DNA of 10,285 nucleotides from Alphaproteobacteria bacterium (GTDB lineage Bacteria; Pseudomonadota; Alphaproteobacteria; Rhodospirillales; Magnetospirillaceae). Positions within the stretch are counted from its first letter, which is position 1, and every line of letters begins with the position of its first letter. Both the position numbers and the translations under genes were made by a program. The stretch spans positions 1 to 10,285 of the forward strand of contig JADFZP010000038.1 in assembly GCA_015232485.1 (NCBI GenBank), in the 5' to 3' direction. Below are positions 6,450-10,285 of this stretch, one piece after another. Under the pieces are notes generated by a model, which was given only the letters and a program-made list of their open reading frames with translations, made no database searches and was not told the origin of the DNA.

Positions 6450-6478
6450 CTTGACGGCGGCGCGTCCCGACCCAAAAT
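6450..6478 (+). promoter_or_regulatory. Candidate heat-shock (RpoH) promoter of hsp20
   Basis: CTTGAC (6450-6455) matches the RpoH -35 core. CCCAAAAT (6471-6478) begins 17 bp after CTTG, the spacing known for alphaproteobacterial RpoH promoters (CTTG-N17/18-CYTATNT), although the -10 match is only partial. The same bases also make a housekeeping-like pair, TTGACG and CAAAAT, 16 bp apart. Transcription would start near 6484-6486, giving a leader of about 80 nt. That fits the folded leader described next. Confidence 0.45.
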
Positions 6479-6486
6479 AGGCGGGT

Positions 6487-6563
6487 GGCGGCGCCCAGCG
6501 GGGCCGCCGGTTCCGGGCGCCGAAAGGGCCCAAGCCGGACTCGCTCGAATGAGGAGTACGATC
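6487..6563 (+). promoter_or_regulatory. Candidate ROSE-like RNA thermometer in the hsp20 leader
   Basis: The last hairpin masks the ribosome binding site. ACUC (6539-6542) pairs with GAGU (6554-6557) and CUC (6544-6546) with GAG (6551-6553), closing a GAAU loop and leaving G6543 bulged. The Shine-Dalgarno GAGGAG (6551-6556) is thus fully paired. Two more pairs (6536-6537 with 6559-6560) follow a G-A mismatch. UCGCU (6541-6545) opposite AGGA is exactly the U(U/C)GCU motif with bulged G that defines ROSE thermometers, known upstream of alphaproteobacterial small heat-shock genes. The upstream leader holds GC-rich helices (GGCGGC 6487-6492 with GCCGCC 6503-6508, or GGCGCCC 6490-6496 with GGGCGCC 6515-6521), matching the multi-hairpin layout. 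Seen by hand folding only. Confidence 0.6.
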
Positions 6564-7028
6564 ATGACCCGCGTATCGGTTTTCAATTCTCCGCTCCTGC
6601 TCGGCTTCGATCATTTCGAGCGCGCGCTGGATCGGATTTCAAAGACCTCCGCCGAGGGCTATCCGCCCTACAACATCGAACAGATCGGCGAGGAGGGGCT
6701 GCGCATCACGCTGGCGGTCGCCGGCTTCGGCATGGACGACCTGGGCGTGGCGGTCGAGGGCAACCAGTTGACCATCCGCGGTCGCCAGGCCGACGACGAG
6801 GCCGGCCGGGTGTTTTTGCATCGCGGCATCGCGGCCCGCCAGTTCCAGCGCAGCTTCGTGCTGGCCGAAGGCATCGAGGTGCGGGGCGCTTCGCTCGACA
6901 ACGGGTTGCTGCACATCGAATTGGTGCGGCCCACGCCCGAGCCCCGCGTGCGGACCATCACGATCGCGCGAGGCGCGGCGTCAAAGGGCGCCATCGACGT
7001 TTCGTCCGAGGCGGGAGGCAAGTCATGA
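6564..7028 (+). CDS. Small heat-shock protein Hsp20 (IbpA-like)
   Basis: A 154-aa small heat-shock protein, an ATP-independent holdase that binds unfolding proteins in oligomers. The alpha-crystallin domain spans about 36-124: NIEQIGEEGLRITLAVAGF, the LTIRGRQ strand, HRGIAARQFQRSF, and the family signature A109-S-L-D-N-G-L-L116. The N-terminus (VSVFNSPLLLGFDHFERALDRISK) is like that of class A IbpA-type proteins of alphaproteobacteria. ATG 6564 is chosen over the frame opening at 6549 because GAGGAG (6551-6556) sits 7 nt upstream. The tail is long and lacks a clear I-x-I motif, although TITIA (131-135) may serve. Control is probably by heat at promoter and leader. The stop overlaps the DUF1150 start by ATGA. 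Confidence 0.95.
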   Translation: MTRVSVFNSPLLLGFDHFERALDRISKTSAEGYPPYNIEQIGEEGLRITLAVAGFGMDDLGVAVEGNQLTIRGRQADDEAGRVFLHRGIAARQFQRSFVLAEGIEVRGASLDNGLLHIELVRPTPEPRVRTITIARGAASKGAIDVSSEAGGKS

Positions 7029-7261
7029 ACCAGGAAAACGATCGGCGCGTGGTCGCGGTGCCGCGCCACATGTCATTGCAGGATTTGGCGTTGTGGGGCA
7101 TGCAGGACGTGGCCTTCGTCAAGCGCGTCCGGCTTGAGGACGAGCGGATCGGCTGGGCGATCCACGCCGCCGACGGCAGCCAGATGGGCTTGGCGCCCGA
7201 CCGCGACACCGCCTTCGCCGCGATCCGCCAGCACGATCTCGAGCCGCTGAGCGTGCATTGA
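7025..7261 (+). CDS. DUF1150 family small protein
   Basis: A 78-aa protein of the alphaproteobacterial DUF1150 family (PF06620 type), function unknown. The recognisable core is LQDLALWGMQDVAFVKRV followed by WAIHAADGSQMGLAPDRDTAFAAIRQHDLEPLSVH, the last part resembling the ending of many family members. There is no signal peptide or membrane segment. GGGAGG (7013-7018) is a good ribosome site, and the ATG overlaps the hsp20 stop, so the two are probably co-translated. The pairing suggests a role with the heat-shock protein, but that is inference. Confidence 0.85.
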   Translation: MNQENDRRVVAVPRHMSLQDLALWGMQDVAFVKRVRLEDERIGWAIHAADGSQMGLAPDRDTAFAAIRQHDLEPLSVH

Positions 7262-7290
7262 TCGCCCGCCCGCATTGATCGGGGGACTCG

Positions 7291-7317
7291 GCCGGGGGGC
7301 TTGTTCGCTCCCCCGGC
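7291..7317. terminator. GC-rich hairpin between convergent genes
   Basis: GCCGGGGG (7291-7298) pairs perfectly with CCCCCGGC (7310-7317) around an 11-nt loop, in the 65-bp gap between the convergent DUF1150 and secB genes. There is no run of T on either side, so a typical intrinsic terminator is not shown; position favours a two-way transcription stop. A 10-bp direct repeat, GCATTGATCG (7255-7264 and 7272-7281), lies beside it and covers the DUF1150 stop codon. Confidence 0.5.
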
Positions 7318-7326
7318 GTGATCCGT

Positions 7327-7812
7327 TCAGGCGGTGCCGGTCGTCTCGCCGGCGGTCGCCTCGCTGGCCTTCTCGGCCATCCGCTGACGGTAGAGCGTGA
7401 CGAAATCCACCGGCTGCAGCATCAGCGGCGGGAAACCACCCTCGCGCGTCACGTCGGCGATGATGTTGCGCGCGAACGGGAACAGCATGCGCGGGCATTC
7501 GATCAACAGCATCGGCTGCAGATGTTCGTTGGGCACGTCGATCTGGAACAGGCCGGCATAGACCAGCTCGACGATGAACACCTGCTTGCCTTCGATGCTG
7601 CTGTCGACGCGCAGATGGATCACCACCTCGTAAAGCTTGTCCTGCACCCGCTCGGCGCGGATGTCGATGTTGATCGGGATGTCGGGTTGGCCCCGCGCCA
7701 GATCGGCGAAGATCTTGGGCGCGTTGGGGACCTCGAAAGACAGGTCCTTGACGTACTGACCGGCGATGGCGAAGCCGGGGCCGCCCTGGGGCTGCTCTGT
7801 CTGATCGGTCAT
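7327..7812 (-). CDS. secB: Protein-export chaperone SecB
   Basis: A 161-aa SecB, the cytosolic tetrameric chaperone that keeps preproteins unfolded and hands them to SecA. The family pattern runs through the protein: QYVKDLSFEVPNAPKIF (about 19-35), INIDIRAERVQDKLYEVVIHL, VFIVELVYAGLFQI, and the highly conserved ECPRMLFPFARNIIADVTREGGFPPLML segment. Length is standard. AAGGAGG (minus strand, 7820-7826) lies 7 nt before the ATG, a strong site. The C-terminal tail is Ala/Thr/Glu-rich. It follows fxsA on the same strand after 81 bp that hold two hairpins, so it may be read through from fxsA or have its own promoter. Confidence 0.97.
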   Translation of the reverse strand: MTDQTEQPQGGPGFAIAGQYVKDLSFEVPNAPKIFADLARGQPDIPINIDIRAERVQDKLYEVVIHLRVDSSIEGKQVFIVELVYAGLFQIDVPNEHLQPMLLIECPRMLFPFARNIIADVTREGGFPPLMLQPVDFVTLYRQRMAEKASEATAGETTGTA

Positions 7813-7826
7813 CCTTTATCCTCCTT

Positions 7827-7842
7827 GGCCAAGCGCTTGGCC
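7827..7842. promoter_or_regulatory. 16-bp perfect palindrome in the secB leader
   Basis: GGCCAAGCGCTTGGCC is a perfect 16-bp palindrome that directly abuts the upstream edge of the secB Shine-Dalgarno (7820-7826). As DNA it could be a dimeric-regulator site; as RNA it makes a 6-bp stem with a GCGC loop next to the ribosome site. Neither use is shown by sequence alone. Confidence 0.4.
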
Positions 7843-7861
7843 GTCTCAGCTAGCATGGAAC

Positions 7862-7881
7862 GCCGGGCCGCACAACCCGGC
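7862..7881 (-). terminator. Hairpin after fxsA
   Basis: GCCGGG (7862-7867) pairs with CCCGGC (7876-7881) around an 8-nt loop, 12 bp beyond the fxsA stop codon. No T-run follows on the minus strand, so termination would be partial or Rho-assisted at best. Confidence 0.3.
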
Positions 7882-7893
7882 CACGGGTGGGTT

Positions 7894-8325
7894 TCAGGAC
7901 AGACGGCGGGGATCGTCGTCGTCTTCGGGAACCTCGCGGAATTCGGTTTGGATCACCACCGGCCCGCCCTCGACGCGCAGCCGCGAGCCGAGCAGGCGCC
8001 GCAGCCAGCCGCGCACCGGCGGCAGCAGCAGCGCGAGCGCCAGCACGTCGCCGACGAAGCCGGGAATCAGCAGGAACAGGCCGGCCGCCGCCAGGCACAG
8101 GCCGTCGAAGGCCGGGCCGACCGGCACCTCGCCGCGCTCCATGCACTCTTGCGCCTTGCGCGCGGTGGCCAGACCCTGATGCTTGAGCAGGGCCAACCCG
8201 GCCATGCCGGCCACCACGGCCAGCAGCAGGGTCTGGACAAGGCCGACCATACCGGCCACTTTGATGAACACGGCGACCTCGACCAACGGGACGGCGATCA
8301 CCGGAAGCAGGATTTTCCAGGCCAT
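7894..8325 (-). CDS. fxsA: FxsA family inner-membrane protein
   Basis: A 143-aa FxsA-type membrane protein. Hydrophobic segments lie at about 4-22, 26-47 and 73-103, the last broken by the family motif LIPGFVGDVLALALLLPPVR (86-105). The cytoplasmic tail ends in an acidic run EDDDDPRR. In E. coli, excess FxsA relieves exclusion of phage T7 by the F plasmid; its normal function is not known. GAAAGGG (minus strand, 8331-8337) lies 5 nt before ATG 8325. It is divergent from the Tim44-like gene and upstream of secB, a recurrent alphaproteobacterial arrangement (recalled). Confidence 0.92.
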   Translation of the reverse strand: MAWKILLPVIAVPLVEVAVFIKVAGMVGLVQTLLLAVVAGMAGLALLKHQGLATARKAQECMERGEVPVGPAFDGLCLAAAGLFLLIPGFVGDVLALALLLPPVRGWLRRLLGSRLRVEGGPVVIQTEFREVPEDDDDPRRLS

Positions 8326-8438
8326 GCTTGCCCTTTCTGGGTGGAGGGCTTATCTCTGGATGGTGTTTGGGTGCCCGGCATCCTATCGGATGAGCGGACG
8401 AACTCCAGAACGAATTCGCTGCCCTGGACATGGGAACC
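8326..8438. promoter_or_regulatory. Divergent control region, fxsA / Tim44-like gene
   Basis: About 113 bp between two divergent starts must hold promoters for both directions if each gene is transcribed alone. I see a small hairpin CATCC/GGATG (8379-8383 with 8388-8392) and related hexamers GAACTC (8400-8405) and GAATTC (8412-8417), but no convincing -35/-10 pair. Confidence 0.3.
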
Positions 8439-9125
8439 ATGAGCGACGGCTTTCAGTTCATCGACATTGTCTTCTTCGCCATGATCGCGGCCTTCCTGGT
8501 GCTGCGGCTGCGCAGCGTACTGGGCCGTCGCACCGGCACCGAGCGGCAACGCCCCGAGCCCGGAGTCGGGCGCCCGACCGTCGACCGGCCGGACAACGTG
8601 GTCGAGCTTCCCGACCGCCGTCGCACGGTTCCCGAGGGACCCGCCGACGCCTATACCGGCACCCCCCTGGCGGCCGGCATCTCGCAGGTCCGCATCGCGG
8701 ACCCGTCCTTTTCGCCCGCGCCCTTCCTGCAAGGGGCGCGTGGCGCCTTCGAGATGATCGTCTCGGCCTATGCGGCCGGCGACCGCGCCACCCTGCGTCC
8801 ACTGCTCGCCAATGACGTGATGGCCAATTTCGAGGCGGCCATCGACGCCCGCGAGCAAGCCGGCGAGAAGCTGGAGACCGAGCTGGTCTCGATCAAATCG
8901 GCCGATCTGGACGAGGTGGTCATGGAAGGGCGCACCGCGCGGGTGACCGTCAAGCTGGTCTCCGAGCAGGTCAACGTGGTGCGCGACGCGGACGGCAAGG
9001 TGGTGGACGGCGATCCGACCCGGATGGCCGAGGTCACCGACCTGTGGACCTTCGCCCGCGACACCGGCTCACGCGATCCAAACTGGGTTCTGGTCGCCAC
9101 GCGCAGCCCCGAAACGGAAGACTGA
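8439..9125 (+). CDS. Tim44/TimA-like membrane-anchored protein
   Basis: A 228-aa Tim44-domain protein (PF04280 type). A short N-terminus leads into one membrane helix (FIDIVFFAMIAAFLVLRL, about 7-24), then a basic, Pro-rich linker (about 28-70) and the Tim44-like domain (about 85-225; FLQGARGAFEMIVSAYAAGDRATLRPLL, then the VVMEGRTARVTVKLVSEQ and DLWTFARD strands). Caulobacter TimA is an inner-membrane protein related to mitochondrial Tim44, which links Hsp70 to the protein import channel; the bacterial role is unsettled. ATG 8439 is preferred over ATG 8430 because the family begins MxDGFQ. The stop is 4 bp from mltA, so the two form an operon. Confidence 0.9.
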   Translation: MSDGFQFIDIVFFAMIAAFLVLRLRSVLGRRTGTERQRPEPGVGRPTVDRPDNVVELPDRRRTVPEGPADAYTGTPLAAGISQVRIADPSFSPAPFLQGARGAFEMIVSAYAAGDRATLRPLLANDVMANFEAAIDAREQAGEKLETELVSIKSADLDEVVMEGRTARVTVKLVSEQVNVVRDADGKVVDGDPTRMAEVTDLWTFARDTGSRDPNWVLVATRSPETED

Positions 9126-9129
9126 GTCG

Positions 9130-10233
9130 ATGCGGCTTGGGGCGGCGGCCCTTCTCGCGGGCTTGCTGACCCTTGCCGCTTGCGCGCCCAAAATCGCACC
9201 ACCCCCCACCCCTTCGGATCGCCTGGACCTGCGGCCCTCGGGCTTCGAGTCGCTGCCCGGCTGGGCCGCCGATCGCCACGCCGAGGTGTTGGACGCCTTC
9301 CTGCGGTCCTGCGAAAAGATTCTCGCCCAACCCGACAAGCCGGTCGGCCGCGACGGGCTGGGCGGCAAGGGCTCGGACTGGCTGTCGCCCTGCCTGGGGG
9401 CGCGCAAGGTGACCAAGGGCGATCACCAGGCGGCGCGCCGGTTTTTCGAAAGCGCGTTCCGGCCGTGGGCCGCCGTGGCCGGCGATCAGCCGGAAGGGCT
9501 GTTCACCGGCTATTACGAGTCCGAACTGACCGGCTCGCGCAAACGCGACGCCGCCCATCAGGTGCCGCTTTACGGGGCGCCGCGCGACTTGGTCGGCAAT
9601 GGCGAGGGGGCGCGCTATGCCAGCCGCGCCGAGATCGAGACCGCCGGACTGGGCGGCCGCGCCCCGGTGCTGTTGTGGCTGGCCGACCCGGTCGACCTGT
9701 TCTTTTTGCAGGTCCAGGGCTCGGGCCGCGTCAAGCTGCCCAGCGGCGAAGTGGTGCGGGTCGGCTTCGCCGGCAGCAACGGGCACCCCTTCACCGGCAT
9801 CGGCACGATCATGCGGGACCGCGGCCTGCTGAAGCCGGGCGAGGCCTCGATGCAGGCCATCCGCACCTGGCTGAAGGCCAATCCGGCGCAGGGGCGCGAC
9901 CTGATGCGCGAGAACCCGCGCTACGTGTTCTTCCGCACGATCGAGGGCGACGGCCCGATCGGCGCCCAGGGCGTGGCGCTGACCGCCGGGCGCTCGCTGG
10001 CCGTCGATCCCCGCTTCGTGCCGCTGGGCGCGCCGATGTGGCTGTCGACCCGCGATCCCGACGGCTTGGCGCTGCAGCGCCTGATGGTGGCGCAGGACAC
10101 CGGCTCGGCGATCAAGGGGGCGGTGCGCGGCGATTTCTTCTGGGGGTTCGGCGAGCCGGCCCTGGAAAAGGCCGGCCGCATGAAAAGCCGCGGCCGCTGG
10201 TGGCTGCTGCTGCCCAGCGGGCTCAAGCCCTAA
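9130..10233 (+). CDS. mltA: Membrane-bound lytic murein transglycosylase A (lipoprotein)
   Basis: A 367-aa MltA-family lytic transglycosylase, cleaving the MurNAc-GlcNAc bond of peptidoglycan with formation of 1,6-anhydroMurNAc. The signal peptide ends in a lipobox L15-A-A-C18, so it is a lipoprotein, probably held in the outer membrane. The MltA domain (about 100-265) shows LFTGYYE (124-130) and DLFFLQVQGSGRV (189-201). The C-terminal 3D domain shows VDPRFVPLGAPMWL and QDTGSAIKGAVRGDFFWG, where D323 corresponds to the catalytic Asp of E. coli MltA (D308) by recalled alignment. It follows the Tim44-like gene after 4 bp with only a weak GGAAG site, suggesting coupled translation. Confidence 0.96.
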   Translation: MRLGAAALLAGLLTLAACAPKIAPPPTPSDRLDLRPSGFESLPGWAADRHAEVLDAFLRSCEKILAQPDKPVGRDGLGGKGSDWLSPCLGARKVTKGDHQAARRFFESAFRPWAAVAGDQPEGLFTGYYESELTGSRKRDAAHQVPLYGAPRDLVGNGEGARYASRAEIETAGLGGRAPVLLWLADPVDLFFLQVQGSGRVKLPSGEVVRVGFAGSNGHPFTGIGTIMRDRGLLKPGEASMQAIRTWLKANPAQGRDLMRENPRYVFFRTIEGDGPIGAQGVALTAGRSLAVDPRFVPLGAPMWLSTRDPDGLALQRLMVAQDTGSAIKGAVRGDFFWGFGEPALEKAGRMKSRGRWWLLLPSGLKP

Positions 10234-10285
10234 GCCTCCCCCCATGCTTGCCTTTCGCAAGCGGTCGGACCATTCTGGTGCTCAA

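Noticed and set aside
9034..10260. 408-codon minus-strand frame across mltA
   Set aside because: It is a shadow of the MltA gene, which has a lipobox and both expected domains.
10244..10285. Start of a further plus-strand gene at the window edge
   Set aside because: An ATG opens 14 codons to the edge but has no ribosome site and an unrecognised product; the ATG overlaps a small hairpin (GCTTGC/GCAAGC, 10246-10262) that may instead follow mltA. Too short to decide.

Overview
The window is GC-rich chromosomal DNA from an alphaproteobacterium, most likely of the Rhodospirillales/Magnetospirillum kind. The evidence is protein content and gene order: cnoX, LON-domain, Trm112-like and DUF971 genes in tandem; hsp20 with DUF1150; fxsA and secB divergent from a Tim44-like gene and mltA; a stand-alone bacteriohemerythrin; and an intergenic palindromic element of the type scattered through these genomes. 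The organism is inferred from recalled family knowledge, not from a database search. I see no phage, transposase, CRISPR array or toxin-antitoxin pair, and no unknown multi-gene system. The more unusual content is in the non-coding DNA.

Layout. 1-240: a minus-strand tRNA-Gly(GCC) with encoded CCA and its probable promoter. 239-2432: two convergent genes, an exported beta-lactamase-fold serine hydrolase (+) and a BNR/Asp-box beta-propeller protein (-). 2582-4742: a tight four-gene plus-strand operon (cnoX, LON-domain protein, Trm112/YcaR-like, DUF971) whose genes abut or overlap. 4747-5604: a convergent LysR-type regulator resembling HdfR. 5605-5909: about 300 bp with no gene, holding a composite palindromic repeat whose two arms differ only by compensatory changes. 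5910-6305: bacteriohemerythrin (-). 6306-6563: a divergent control region with a heat-shock-type promoter candidate and a leader that folds like a ROSE RNA thermometer over the hsp20 ribosome binding site. 6564-7261: hsp20 and DUF1150, overlapping by ATGA. 7327-8325: fxsA then secB on the minus strand. 8439-10233: Tim44-like gene and mltA on the plus strand.

Taken together, much of the window concerns protein quality control and envelope biogenesis. CnoX and Hsp20 hold unfolded clients, SecB keeps preproteins export-competent, the Tim44-like protein is an inner-membrane protein of a translocase-related family, FxsA is an inner-membrane protein, and MltA remodels peptidoglycan. The strongest regulatory hypothesis is two-layer heat control of hsp20 (RpoH-like promoter plus ROSE-like leader). 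The strongest structural curiosity is the compensated palindromic repeat between the LysR and hemerythrin genes.
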